This document shows positions 11,280-24,431 of a DNA stretch of 64,000 nucleotides, in pieces. Location: NCBI GenBank assembly GCA_964017125.1, contig OZ024902.1:33738654-33802653 (forward strand), given 5' to 3'. The DNA comes from Flabesymbios commensalis (taxonomy: Eukaryota; Annelida; Polychaeta; Terebellida; Flabelligeridae). Both the position numbers and the translations under genes were made by a program. Within the stretch, counting starts at the first letter, position 1. Every line of letters starts with the position of its first letter. The notes beneath the pieces were generated by a model. That model saw nothing but the letters and a program-made list of their open reading frames with translations. It ran no database searches and was not told where the DNA came from.

Positions 11280-14000
11280 ATCTCTAGTATAGCCACGCAA
11301 CATTTCACATCGTACGTATATGTACAGACAATTCGACGCACAAGGCGTGATATTACACTCGGGCTATAATCATGATAATGTAACTATATAACTTGAACTT
11401 AATGGCACCTCTTTTTACTCGTTCACTTCCAGGCGGAAGCAACTTCCACCATAAACTGAATGATAATGGCCTAAAATACCCCAGTATATTATATCGAATT
11501 GAAGTATCAGAGCAAGCTCATTGATATGGATTATACCATATTATTAGGTCACTTATTTCGCGATAACAGTGGCCGATAAATGTGAGGAGGAAACCTATAA
11601 GGTTTAGGTACCCGGTATGACTGGGGCCGCCTAACTCATTTACTGCGCGAGGCCCAGTCACACTGACCACCATTTTGTTTACACAGCCAGCTGTGTAAAA
11701 ACGACACTCGCACTGCCTACCATAATAAACTCGGATGCCAAGAAATTGAGACGAATATTTCAAGTGCCTATGAGAACTAGGCCATTTTCAGCAGGAGTAA
11801 ATTTGTGATCGTATTGGAACTATTACATTTAAAAATGGAGGTCACTGTGTCAGAGCCTTGCGATGTCATCATGGTAAGGGTAACATTAAGAAACTGCACT
11901 GAATCGTGTCCAGTAGACGAAAGACGATCTCCCAATATTGGATCCATTCTGGACCAGCGTCGTGGATAGTGGTCCAGCATTGATTTAACATTGGTTTATA
12001 ACCTAGTATTTTATGGGGATACGCCTTGTCGTTGACGGAGAAGAGTGGTGCGGTTAGTCAGTGACTAGGGTGATCGGGGTAAGTTATACCGAGATTATGT
12101 TAATATATCATTCAATTGTAGGCCTATACTTATGTTGTTTACACGGAATAATTTACACCTCTGCATTTGAGGCTCATGTAGATTAAATCCAGGGCATAAT
12201 GTCATTGTGGACAGCACCTATACATGATATATATATATGGCTACTTCAAATTTGGCAGAATTATCACTAAAGTAACCCAAGGCCGTGGGCTGGAACAACA
12301 TAAGGTAGCTTAAGAATACGGCCCAAGGGCACTGACATGTTATCCAATCACTTAAAGGAAAGAGCCCACCACACAGTTTGATCATGGTTATCACAAAATC
12401 AAATATTGACAACAAGTTTAACAATTATTGAATTGTAACTTTGTTGAATTATCATTGGATATACCAGAATAGAAACAAAAAATAAATTATATTGAACATT
12501 TTAAATATTTTACTCAAACCTCTATCCCCTCAGTGCCTCTAGAACAAAGGAATCATTGGCATCACACAATGCTAGGCTCATTTCCTATGGAGTTATGATC
12601 TCTTCGAGAAAGATATTCCGCCACAGCTAGCCCTGGAAACACTTTTCCCCACCACTGGTATCGATGCCACCCTAACGGACTGGTACTGAGAGCGAGGCTG
12701 ACTATACTGCTGATAGCCACACATTTAAAGCTTAACTTTAAACAGCTACGGTACAACTCAAACTTGGATTACCTAAACTATTGTATAACATGACAATAAT
12801 TATCAGTAAATAATGACAGATACAATCGTACGACTATCGTGGCAATCGACTCAAAACCATAAAAAAAACGGCACTAATATTGCTAACATCGACCGAGTAT
12901 TAACAGATATACAATATTGTTTACGACAGAAATAGACGGCCATTTTAGATTTTCTCTATGTGTGTCAAAAACTCGCACAACTTTCAGTTTAAATAGCTAC
13001 TGTACAATTCAAAGTTGAAGTACTTGAAATATGTTTATTATGCAATTGTCAGTAAATAGTACATACTTTCAACCAGCTCATGATCATATCAAACGTATAA
13101 ACCACTAATATGTTAAAATCGGCCAAATAGTAGCGGATATACAATATGTAAGAAAAGCCTTACCTGGCGAGCTCGACCAATTAAACCTTAAACCACTAAA
13201 TTAAATTAGGTAAATTGTCACCCACTTTTTGTGTCTCGCTAATGCGACCCATAAGATCAACTTGCTGAAAATTAATCATATTTGATTAATTTGCGAAAAA
13301 AATCATTCGGGAATACTGGTGTTTAAACACACATTTCGTTCCCAATCACTGCGATTAAATCATGTTGAACAACTAATAAAACCGTTTAAAACGACTAAAG
13401 CGTAAGAGTTACTACGCTTGATCAGAACTTGTGGTAAGGGAAAGTTAAGCGATTTTTTAACAAAACCTAGAACAAATTCCTTACCAAATTCTTTTTTTAC
13501 CATTGTATAGTATAAAGTCTTAACTAACTTCTGACAATTTTGTCATGGCATGTTAATTTACCGTATATTTTATCAGCGGTGGGTAGACAGTTACGTTAAA
13601 TGTAGTAATATTTTTAAAGTAAATATTATCAAGAGGAGAAAAACCAACATGGCCGCCAAAAACAGCAAAACACTATAGTGATCAGTAGATGTTCACGCTT
13701 GACTTTTTGTTTGAGAAGGGCAACATGCAAATCTTATGTTACCGATATTACATGTTAAATGTGAACAGGTCTGCTTTTTGTAATTAGGAATAACATTTTC
13801 TTTTGTCTCTATTAGATGTATGTGTAATAAATAAAGTGTATGTGTGGTGCATGTAAAAACGTAGATTGGCGTTAGTTAGGAGCTTTGTTGAGTGATAAAA
13901 TGCTCCAGACAGTCGAATGTACTAATAACATAGATGTTCATCTGAACTGGGAATGTTGGCTCTAGTGCTAATGATGATGCTGTTAAAACATGTGTACCCA
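11280..14000. other. Intergenic, no gene seen
   Basis: No supported coding region. A half palindrome of the CCAGCAAACAC family is visible at 11936-11995 (CTGGACCAGCGTCGTGGATA, GTGGTCCAGCATTGATT). A diverged tandem duplication of roughly 260 bp spans about 12728-13150 (TTTAAACAGCTACGGTACAA versus TTTAAATAGCTACTGTACAA; GGATATACAATATG near each end). A family A-related fragment with TTGTGTCTCGCTAATGCGACC is at 13210-13400. The rest is AT-rich without structure that I can name. Confidence 0.55.
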
Positions 14001-14019
14001 AAACTACCATAAGAAGATC

Positions 14020-14365
14020 AAATGTACCCCTAGGAATTTACCATCTTGGATTGACTCTGAAGTGAGACGTCTAAAAAAGACGCAAGCTTGGACAAAAGTT
14101 ATGAAGTTTAATAGAGCTCATCATTGGAATAATATTTAGAAAAGTAAGAAATTAATTACATTTAGTATTGCAGTTCAAGCACAACCAGTTCATTACTGAT
14201 TTGCCTGACACACTAAAGGGTAACCCAAAACGATTCTGATCTTATTGTAGATTGAAAAAAAAAAATACATAAAACAAATGGTCATGAAGGTATAAGCGCC
14301 ACCAATTCCAATGATAATTAAGTTCAATACATATTTTGAATTAGCTTCTAATAACAACACTGGTG
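14020..14365 (+). pseudogene. LINE relic, endonuclease-RT linker region
   Basis: Conceptual translation in shifting frames gives WIDSEVRRLKKTQAW, then KFNRAHHWNN and DLPDTLKGNPKRF. This is the order seen in the stretch between endonuclease and reverse transcriptase of many invertebrate non-LTR retrotransposons. Several stop codons and frame changes interrupt it, and neither the endonuclease nor the RT core remains. It is an old, internal LINE fragment directly upstream of the 21-bp minisatellite. Confidence 0.5.
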
Positions 14366-14384
14366 AGTCAATATATTTTGTAGT

Positions 14385-15395
14385 GGCTGAGATAACTTTT
14401 GAAAAGGCTGTGATGACTTCCTCAGTGGCCAACATCAGTTTTTTGTGGCCAATATCACCCTTGTGGTGGCTAAGTAGCGTTTGAAGTGGCCGTGATGACT
14501 TCTTCGGTGGCCAAGATCACTTTTGCAGTGTCTGAGATCACTTTTTAAGTGGCTGACATCAGTGTGTTAGTGGCCAAGATCACTTTTGTAGTGGTTGGCA
14601 TAATATTTAAGAATGTCATCACTTCTTCAGGGGCTAAGATCACTTATATAGGTTGAGATAACTTTTAAAGTGTCTGTGGTCACTTTTTCAGTGGCCAAGA
14701 TCACTTCTGTAGTGAATGAGACAACTTTTCAAAGTGGCTGTGACAACTTCTTCAGTGGTAAATATCATTTTTGTAGTGACCGAGATCATTTTTTTGTTGG
14801 CTGACATCAGTTCCTTAGTGACCAAGATCACCTTTGTGGTGACTGACATCACCTTTGTGGAGGCTGACATCAGTTTGTTAGTGACCAAGATCACCTTTGT
14901 AGTGGCTGGAATAATTATTAAGGAGGATGTGATCACTTCTTATGTGCCTAAGATCACTTATATAGTGGCTGAGATAATTTTTAAAGTGGTTGTGGTCACT
15001 TCTTTCGTGGCCAAGATCACCTTTGTAGTGGATTAGATAACTAAAGTAGCTTAAGTGGCTGACATCAGTTTGTTTGTAGCCAAGATCACCTGTATAGTGG
15101 CTGAGATAATTATTGGGGAGCATGTGATCACTTCTTCAGTGGCTAAGATCACTTATATAGTGGCTAAGATAACTTTTGTAGTGGATGAGTGAGACAACGT
15201 TCATAGTGGCTGTGGTCACTTTTTCAGTGGCCAAGATCATTTTTGTAGTTGCTGCGCTAACATTTAAAGTGGTTGTGTCTTTTTCGGTAGCCAACATCAT
15301 TTTTGAAGTGGCTGAGATTACTTTTAAGTGGCTTCAGTGGTTGACATCAGTTTGTTAGTGGCCACGATCATCTTTGTCTGAGATAATTAATAAGG
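14385..15395. repeat. Degenerate 21-bp minisatellite (about 1 kb)
   Basis: About 48 diverged copies of a 21-base unit close to GTGGCCAAGATCACTTTTGTA, with variant units GTGGCTGACATCAGTTTGTTA and GTGGCTGTGATCACTTCTTCA recurring in a loose higher-order pattern. Because 21 is a multiple of three, both strands keep long open frames with seven-residue periodicity (for example VTKITFV on plus and TTKVILV on minus). There is no start context or flanking coding sequence, so I call it a minisatellite and not a gene. Confidence 0.85.
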
Positions 15396-15449
15396 AGGAT
15401 GTGATCATTTCCCAAATGATCAGTAAATTATCTGTGATATTGACCGAGC

Positions 15450-16195
15450 TATAACTTTTTAGATTTTTCGGTAATGGCGGCACAAATTTACATAAAAATG
15501 GCACGTGGGACATGTTTTCAGCTTGTGAAAAAAAACTAATCGTTTTCTACGGTTTTTTACAAGCTAAATACACCAATTAAAAGTATATTTACGAGGGTGC
15601 ACTGGAACCCTATTTTTCGACCAGACTAATAAGCTTATCAAAGTCACATCCAAAGGTTATAAAAATAATTGCAAATAGTAGCAAAAATAATGTGAAACAT
15701 AGAAAATTAAAAAAACACAAAATATAAAGTGAAATGAAATTTAATTTGACACATAGACTACACATAGGCGAAAAAATGTTCCATCAATAAAACATTTGGC
15801 GGCCATTTTTTTTTTCATGTCATTTATTTATTGCAAAACAACTTCCAATCCTTTAATCAGCACATTTGTAAACAGATTGATGATTAATTATCATTCCCTA
15901 TGTTATTTCTGTGAGATAGTCGGCCATTTTGGATTTTACCCTCCTAAAAATCCTCCTATGAATATCCAGAGTAAACAAATTTTGTGTGGCTAGTTCAGAC
16001 CTTATACAAGACCGTGGTACAAAAATATTTTGCTGAGGAGTTTGTTTTAGGTTTTTTGCTAACTTCCCCCGACTATTGGGTAATTCATAACAATTTGCTG
16101 CATCAAAACTATACCCCTGAATCCCCGACCCCCGGCAGCTTTTATGAATCACCAGTTGTTGGAGATGGACAAACTACATCCTCGTCACATTGACA
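15450..16195. other. No gene seen; scattered GGCGGCCATTTT words
   Basis: AT-rich stretch with the words AATGGCGGCAC (15470), GGCGGCCATTTTT (15799) and CGGCCATTTTGGATTT (15922), resembling the flanks of other repeats in the window. No coding frame is convincing. Confidence 0.4.
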
Positions 16196-16207
16196 TTAAA
16201 ACTATGT

Positions 16208-16242
16208 TGATTTAATGTTGGGCCAGCGTCGCAGACGCTATA
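16208..16242. repeat. Half palindrome, CCAGCAAACAC family
   Basis: The run TTTAATGTTGGGCCAGCGTC then GCAGACGCT is the left arm and centre of the palindrome family. The right arm is missing and is replaced at once by the cysteine-rich coding fragment that follows, so the junction marks a deletion or an insertion. Confidence 0.7.
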
Positions 16243-16716
16243 TATGGGCTTGGTGAACTTGTTATACAGTCAGGCACTGATGATGATGCGGCATCAGAGC
16301 AGGCTAGGAAGCTAATTTCTACCTTGTATGATCAGCGAGGTAAGGAATACAATCACCATTATAACTTAACCAAGTTGAGGACTCGCATTGGCGATCAAAA
16401 AAACTTATCTCTGTCTAAAATATCACCCTGTGAAGCCAGTTTTCTTCAACATGTAAAACGTGCAACATAGCAAGCCCGGGTATGGAAAGCAGCACATGTT
16501 GGGTGTCCTGATTTGGGTACAACTCTTGATTTTGCCTCTATACAAGAGATAGGTATGTTACATGTCTCTCCAGTACACTATGGAGGATGTAGTGCGTCTG
16601 AGCTAATTTACAGTTTGACGTGTGAATGTGGTCATAGGCAAATGTGTTCTATTGGATGCACTTGCAATCAAAGTGAAATGCCATGCATTGAATTTTGCTC
16701 TCACGGACATATGTAA
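16240..16716 (+). pseudogene. Fragment of a cysteine-rich (CxC-like) protein gene
   Basis: One frame runs from about 16240 to the stop at 16717 and reads as protein: GLGELVIQSGTDDDAASEQA, LYDQRGKEYNHHYNLTKL, CEASFLQHVKRA, QARVWKAAH, then a cysteine-rich end with CECGHRQMCSIGCTCNQSEM and CIEFCSHGH. It contains an in-frame TAG at 16468-16470, and the 5' end is cut at a palindrome junction. The layout (a helical stretch, 'SFLQHVKRA.QARVWKAA', then a CxC...CxCxC cysteine cluster) resembles a C-terminal segment that I have seen on many uncharacterised invertebrate proteins; I cannot name its function. It is most likely a decayed 3' exon or a mobile-gene remnant. Confidence 0.55.
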
Positions 16717-16719
16717 TAA

Positions 16720-19700
16720 TGTTTTAACAACTGTCGTAGAAAATATTGAAGACACTGACGAGTAAAGGTGTTCAAAGTTACATTGTATTGAGACAACTAT
16801 GCTCATACGTTTGTTTAGTAACTTTAACATGTTTAATGGTAAAACGTGTCCTTAGTAGTCGATTGTATTACACACTGAGTCTAGTCTATAACAAATCGTA
16901 ATTTTAGTGATGTTGTGTCATGTGATACTACTTATTAGATTTAACTGATTTGGATTCTATTCTACTCTAAATATATAGATTTTTCTTTTCATTTTTATTT
17001 GTTACAATTGGTTATGAGCCAAATGTTGTTTTTTTTTGAAATGGTAAAGGGATATTTGTGGATTTATGTGTATTAGGGCGGAGTAAAATAGGCCTAGTAT
17101 GGACATTGAATTAACTATTGTTATGTGTTATTACATTGGTAGCAATTGATGCCAATTGTGTAGAATGATAAGGTTAGTAACATATTTTTGGTGTTGATTT
17201 GTGTTCATAGAGAAATGTTTGGTATGGATGTAATTGGTTCTGCATAACAGATTCAGGCGTTACATAAACATGTTAATTTATTTTACAATAATTTTATACT
17301 ATCGGTAATGACATTACGCTTATATAGTCCTCTCTGTTATTGTTCCGTGTTTTAGTTTGATAAATGTAGAATTGTTGGTCTTTTTTGTAATTTGCCCTGC
17401 TTGTACATGTTGTATGCCTGAACATTTGTGTAGTTATAAATGTAAAACATTTATGTAGTTATAAATGTGAAACTAGTCTATAAAAAAAAATATTTTTCAT
17501 CGTAATTGATGTTGGGTTTAATGCATCGACTAAAACAATATTTGTTATTATAGTAGGCAATGGACTGATGGTTTGTTATTTGTGTTTGCTCGTGTTTGAT
17601 CATAATATGTATTGCATTGATCAATAAATCGAACTCAAAATAGTATCGATGAACGTTGAAACACACATATATATCAAACACAAATTGATTGAGTTATAAT
17701 TATTGGGAACTTTAAATTTGTTCTTATAATATTCATGGATTCAGCAAGGAAATACAAGCCCCAGACTTTTTCAAATACTATTTATGGTATATTTTTTACG
17801 ACTATATTTAATATATCATATTTAATTCACCCGTACAATCTTTAAACCTGATTTTCACATTTTTGTTATTAGAATATAACCCCACATGAGACACTTTTGG
17901 TATGGGAATTGTGGTGTTTAGTGTGAAGCTAGCTATGATGAAGGTGTATCAAGGTCAAAACGTTCACATTGTGGACATTGTGGACACACAAGAAATTAAC
18001 CGCTAGGTTTTCGAATACTTATTTTTGAGCCCAATTTAAACCGATTTCTCCCAATAATACAGCTCCACATCAACCACCATTAGAAATGTGAGAACATTTC
18101 TTACAAGGTAGACTATAATTTGCCCCTATTACATTCGGAGCCTTAAAGTCGATTTGTATAGCCACCAGTTGCACGTCTATCATGTCTATGGTGCATTCCA
18201 CTGATAAACTTTTAAAATTTTCACATCGGATTTAACTCCAGTATGACTATTCAATATAGACAAACGAACAAAACATTTTATATATACATTATTTATTATG
18301 ACCTAACTAAGACATGTGTGAGATTAATTGTGGAGATGTTGGAATGGACCTCTCGATGGCATTGAAACGTGGAAATAACATTTTCAGTGTCATCAGCGTA
18401 CTTAAATTAGTCGAAAATATTACAAAAGATCCTAAGCCTATTATGTCAAAAGTTTGAAATTCAAGATGGCAGCTGATTGTGGTTTTGACCTCTAGATGAC
18501 CTTGACACACAGAACAAATAATTCCATTTCAATCAACACCTTTATATTGATTTAAAATAGGAAAATACATTTTATTCTTGATCTATTATTTTAAAATATA
18601 AAATGAATAACAGTCATTTGTAAAAATGGGAGATTTTCATGCGGGATATTAGCAGCCATCTTAGATTTCACCACTTGAAACGTAAAAAACACATTTTAAC
18701 GTAATCAGTGTACCCAAATTAGTCGAAAATGTGGTATTACATCAGAATTTAGGCCTATTATTTAAAAAATTAATAATCCATTTTAAATGTATGCGAATAA
18801 AAAAATATGTACCACTTTCCAGAGTGACACCTTTCTTTTTTCCTGATGGCCAATTCATATACTAACAGGAAATCAAAAGTTATTCTCTAAAAAAAATGCA
18901 CGCTGGAGTGTAGCTGGGTCCCAGACTAGTATGTCTACAATCAGAAGTAGGTTAACTTAATATGTAATTTATGTCTTTTTTAAATAGTCTTCAGAGTAGG
19001 TTACATAAAAACAAAATGACATAAGATTTAAAAGTGACCAAGGTAAATTGTTGTATTAACTGGCTCAATCAAGCGCTACCGTCCTTGAAATAGCAAAACA
19101 TATATAAAGAACAGGGATGGTGAAAATAAATATTAGGCCCCTATGCGAATCGTAATTTTGCTCCTGCAATATTGCAACAAGTAACAATCATGGTGGTATT
19201 AAAATCTTTAATAAATATTTATTTTCCTGACGTCTTGCTTTGCTGGCTTATTTTTCAATTGTTTAATAATTTTGTGTCCGCGATGACATGTACTTGCCAG
19301 GTAAATGCAGGAGTGTAATTAAGGGTTTGTGCAGTATGTTGTTATTCTATAATATTTCAATACATTTAGTGTGCATACACAACAGAAACAAATTTAAACA
19401 TAATTAGGGGAGGGCATAACCCATTCTGACCTCAGAGATTATATCTCTGATACCACACGCTCATTTCGCCGTATGCACGCATGGCGATTGACCAAATTTA
19501 TCAGCCGTTAGTGAGCGTTACCACGTGATTTTATAACCATTCCTATAACCACGGAACTATTTTGGTGTTCACTTTAACTCATTACTTATCCTTTTTTTAA
19601 TATTTAATTTGATTTTAGAGTTTGTTACAGGTAAGGGCTATTTATTCTGTTTAGTAGTGGATAAATTGAACCAGCACAATTCGCATGTCATTCAGCAATT

Positions 19701-20105
19701 TATATTTGCCAGTGTTTTGAAGCCGATTGTAAATTCTGTCAGAAAAACGTAAACATGGACCTTCTCACAGCAGCGCGTAGGCAGAAAAAGTAATCCATTG
19801 AATGTTTTCTATTTCTATGTGAATATAAACTCATATGTGGCGGAGTAGTGGTGTTTTATATTTGCCATATATATTCAGGACACTCAAGCGTGCTTATAAG
19901 CCTACAAATGTTATATCAACAAAACTGCTCAAAATGAGCAGTTTTTGTCGAAACATGGCGTGTGGTTACAGAGAGAGAGCGGGGTTGACCTGAGCGACAT
20001 CTATGTGTGGAGAATGGGCATAACCAGGAATACACACATCTAACTGAAATATTATGTGAGAGGGCGCTTAATAAACTTAAGTGAGACTGGATGTTCTCTC
20101 GGTCG
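16720..20105. other. Intergenic, no gene or named repeat seen
   Basis: About 3.4 kb of AT-rich sequence. I find no convincing exon, and short frames here look like chance. CAAGATGGCAGCTG (18463) and CAGCCATCTTAGATTTCACC (18652) are repeat-type words also found elsewhere in the window. The segment 19970-20100 (GAGAGAGAGCGGGG ... GAGAGGGCGCTTAATAAAC) borders the element that starts near 20110. Confidence 0.5.
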
Positions 20106-20111
20106 TTTCTT

Positions 20112-23100
20112 GTAATAGTCTATGAGCCAGGTAGGGTCATCGGTACCACACAAAGGTACAAATCCCCATTCATGCCATGTTTTTCTACATGTCATAATAA
20201 ACAATATTTGGTATGATAGCAATCTCAATGTAGTAGCTTAAGGTCTCACACAACTATTTGAAGTTTCTCAGTGTGACATGTAGGTACACTTTTTAAGGCG
20301 GATTTGTATAGCTTAGGCTCATTTTAAACACAACAAAATATATACCAGTTTTTGGGGACACGTCTCACCATGTCAATAATTGAATAAAAATATGTGGTTA
20401 AACACTTGCATTTTTGATGAAATTCAAGATAATGCGTAGGTAATTTTATTTGCTCCAGAACGACAATAAAATTGCAACCTGGTGAGCCCATGGAAAAAGA
20501 CATTAGGTGTTGAGGTGTGTGCCATGCGAGACACTGTTCATAGCTTGTTTTTTCGATGCTTTCCCGGACATAAATAACTAGACGAGATTGTGTTTGGTTG
20601 CGAACCCTCAAAAGCAATAAAACGTCAGATGGATGTGACGCTAATGAAAAAAATCACCAAGTTAAGATTATAAAATGTAATCAAAATAATGTAATCAGAA
20701 TAAGGCCTACAAATATTTTGTAAGGATACAACACATTTAAATGTGTTAGATTTGCTCCTCACACGTTCATCCAACTTGATCAATAGTGTTCTGATATTTT
20801 CAAGCTACGGTAGGAGAGCATATCAGCAAGTAAAAAAACTGTTCATTAATTTTATATATTTCAAGTTATAAACAATAATTAAAATTTAATCACTTCTTTT
20901 TGCCACTAAGGGTCACACTAAGTCAAATGTAAATATGCTATTGTATGCCAATATTTTTGCACCATAAAGTCACATTACTACACAGCTCTATAAAAGTCCA
21001 TCAATGATGACTATTTCCAAAAGAGAAACTGAATCTTAACTGCATGTTTCATTAGACACTTAATGCTAAGTTGTTTTTCTATAGTGTTTCCTTGGTGTTG
21101 TCCATTCAATGCGCAGTTCCTTTCAGTATACATATCTTGCGGATACTCGAATTAAATGATTTTAAAAGATGATTTTTAAAGAAGTCGTTACAGAAGTTAT
21201 TATACATGTTATAGCAGACATGTGATTGAACACATAAGTGCTCACTTTGTCTTTATCTACCGATGGCTGTGGCTCATCGAATGTGATTTACCAATAATAA
21301 ATGTAGGCCTAGTGTATATGAGTAGTTGAAATCGAGACATATTGGATAAGTCTAACATATAAGCCTAAGATTGTTGTCCTTCTGGATATCTTACTAGCAT
21401 AATTGTACCGGTGTTGTGAGAGCCATCACAAGCCTAGAAATACAATCATGTGACATCTACCATGTTGATTTGAGTCTATTATTCACATTATCTCTCCATT
21501 TATCCTGCTGACACGTCACAACTACCAAATACATATATATCCAGAAGTTTATACCTACGTTGTATCTGGATGCTTCTGTGTATACCAAATTATTGAAGGT
21601 ATAATTATTTAGGTATTTTAATTGCGTGAAAGCATAGGAACTAGCATACTACTATATCTTATCTAAAATAATATACCTATGCTGCACTATGTATTATGTT
21701 ATTGGCGTGCTAAGTGAAGATGAAGTTTGGAATATAATTATATGCACAAAATGGCAAAAGTACGCTGCCAACTTAACATTTGGATATTCAGCATATAAAT
21801 GACTTCCAAAGTTGCATACTCATTTGGTGTTGCTGATAATGGGATACGTTTCTAGACATGATGTGATGCACACTACTATTTTTTTGCAATATACGATTAA
21901 GATTTGTTGGCATTTTTGAAAACTAAGTATTAACCCGGATATTGTGGTATATTTGATTGGTTTTACAATAATATTAAAATACCTGTGAAATGTATATTGC
22001 AAATTTCTCAATTTTGGTCATGGTGAGTTCTTGAAACACGACCCGTTCCATTATGTTTGTATACAGTTTAGTGCTGCAGTCAGCTATTGGCTGCAACAGT
22101 AATACAAACTATTTTACTAACCTCATAATTTGCATAACAATAACTGTTATAAATCCAGAAAAGTAGGCATATATATCCGGAGATAGAGAAACTGACATCC
22201 ACCGAAATAAATGCCTTCACATGACTGTTTTGCATGCAGCACACATAATACTTTCTGGTTCAAGTTTATGTATAAATGTTTGTCACGTCTTGTTCAACGA
22301 AATATCTTCAGATACCTTATAATTGAACTAAGCTGTTGTAACGGTTTAAATGTTACTATAACACATGTTTCTTGTATGAATGTATGCTGCTACTTAGAAC
22401 AAGCACTGTGACCTGAAAATACATATAGGCTATACAAATATTTAGCTAGATATTTTTCAGTGTCGTAGCTCTTTCATTTGCATCAAACGTAGAATTAGAA
22501 TGTTTCATATATATCAGCCTACGTCTGAAAATGAAGCTATAACATTTAGCAGCTTGCTATAATCATGACAATAACGTCTGTTGAATGGGGCTGGGTGGAT
22601 TTATTTGTAGCGCTATAACATACATTAAGCTATTACATAGCAACTGTTATCATGGAAAAATATGTAGTACTTACTATATACCTTGTCAAAAGCACAACAA
22701 TAATAATTTGTGCTTCTTGCGTGCTTGAGTTGCAACTCAAAACAATCACTGTTTCAATGTAGCAAATGAGTGAACACGTGTACATATACACATATTTAGT
22801 TCCATATTTATTTGCAGGAAACGTATGTCAGCTATATATCCGCCTATATTAAAAAAATTGAGCCATAACGCCTAGTAGTTTTAAAATTGTGGTCAATAAC
22901 GTATGTTGAATTGGAAAACAAAATGGTTAAATCATTCAAACGAAACGTATGTCAGCTATATATCCGCCTATATTAAAAAAATTGCGCCATAACGCCTAGT
23001 AGTTTTAAAATTGTGGTCAATAACGTATGTTGAATTGGAAAACAAAATGGTTAAATCATTCACACGGTGGGTATGCTTTTTACGTGATAACACATATTAA

Positions 23101-23990
23101 TCCACTACATAGAAACTGCTCTCATACCAATATATTTAGTACATACATATACCTTGCCAAAAACACAATAATACGTTTGTGCGTCTTGTGTGATTGGGTT
23201 AAAACTCGAAACAATATATGTAACTATGTAAGAAAAGCGTGAAATATTGTACATATACACATATCTAGTTACATAATTTGTTATGCTGTGACCATTTCAT
23301 TTGCATCAAACGTAACAATGAAATGATGCAGTTATATATCAGCCTACAGACAAAAAATTCAACTATAATATCTAATAATTTAAAACTTATGGAGAATAAT
23401 GTATGTTGCAGTGGAAAATAAAATGGTCAAGTATTTCATATGGTGGGTTTATTTGTGAGGCGATACCATAGATTAAGCTACTACATACACACTGCTATCA
23501 TGCAAATATATTTACCACAGACATGCACCTTGTCGAAAATCTAAATGAATGATTTGTGTTTCTTACATGATTGAGCCACGCAAAACAATCACTGTTACTA
23601 CATTGAAAATATATGTTAATAAATATAATATAAAATTATTAGTTGCATAATTTTATATTTTATGCCTGCTTAATGGCTTCTAGTTTAGTATCAGCATGTG
23701 TTAGATAATTATATATATGAGTCTACAAGCAAAAAATACAGCTTCACTATTGGGTAGTTTTGAAAATAAAGTCAACAACGTATGCATGATTGCTCAAATG
23801 AAATGGTAAATCATTGAGAGGGTGGGTTGATTTATGACGTGATAACACACGTTAAGCTACTACATGCAAACTGCTATCATACAGAAATATTTAGTGCATA
23901 TATATATCTTGTCGAAAATCACAATAATAATTTGTACCTCTTTATGGTACCGATGACCCCCTTTTGGGGGTCCCGGCTCATAGACTATAA
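20112..23990. mobile_element. 3.9-kb DNA element with terminal inverted repeats and lopsided subterminal tandem repeats
   Basis: The left end reads TAGTCTATGAGCC, then GGGTCATCGGTACCA and AGGTACAAAT. The right end is the reverse complement (GTACCGATGACCC ... GGCTCATAGACTA). Just inside each end lies the same subterminal unit. On the left there is one diverged copy (TATTTGGTATGATAGCAATC, ATGTAGTAGCTTAA). On the right there are about four tandem copies of roughly 375 bp. No transposase frame is visible, so it is non-autonomous. Superfamily not assigned. Confidence 0.7.
22440..23945 (-). repeat. About four 375-bp tandem repeats (subterminal)
   Basis: Units are anchored by CTACTACATAGAAACTGCT-type words at about 22632, 23103, 23479 and 23857, with CGTATGTTGAATTGGAAAA and ATATATCAGCCTAC at fixed offsets. 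Spacing is about 376-378 bp between the last three. The second unit is longer because it contains a near-perfect 124-bp internal duplication (22818-22941 and 22942-23065). Units differ at many sites, so the array is old apart from that duplication. Confidence 0.8.
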
Positions 23991-24215
23991 GAATTGTTTT
24001 TAAATAGAGGTGTCCTCAGAGAGAGCGAGATTTGAAAAATCGGTGATAATGCCTAGATCCATTCGCTGTTCATGAAATTACAACATCATTGAACGTGTAT
24101 TTATGACATGGCCACTCATAATTATGCAGTGCTGTACAAGTTCATCCATATATCTTGATTCAAGGGGACTTAGGAGAGATATTCAGGCTGTTATTTTAAA
24201 CGAATGACCATAGTT

Positions 24216-24322
24216 CCAGCAAACAAGATACATTGAAACCATGATGGTTTAATGTTTGGTCATCGTCGCAGACGGTGGTACAACATTAAACCATCATTGT
24301 TTCAATTGTCGTGTTTGCTGGG
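24216..24322. mobile_element. Complete 107-bp palindromic MITE, CCAGCAAACAC family
   Basis: Starts CCAGCAAACAAGATACATTG and ends CAATTGTCGTGTTTGCTGGG. The arms pair along nearly the whole length, including ATTGAAACCATGATGGTTTA on the left with TAAACCATCATTGTTTCAAT on the right. The centre is CATCGTCGCAGACGGTGG. Confidence 0.9.
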
Positions 24323-24431
24323 TGTTACCTATGAAACGAATAAAACAATATCCCGATTTAGACTCGTCTCGTTGGAGTTAAAAACGTCGTTGAATTGTGT
24401 CATGCTAAATATAACAAAAATCGTATTGGGG

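Noticed and set aside
14716-15036. A gene for a heptad-repeat protein
   Set aside because: The frame is part of a degenerate 21-bp minisatellite that is equally open on the opposite strand.
22440-23945. Centromeric or other chromosomal satellite
   Set aside because: Only four diverged units, ending at a terminal inverted repeat; better explained as subterminal repeats of one element.
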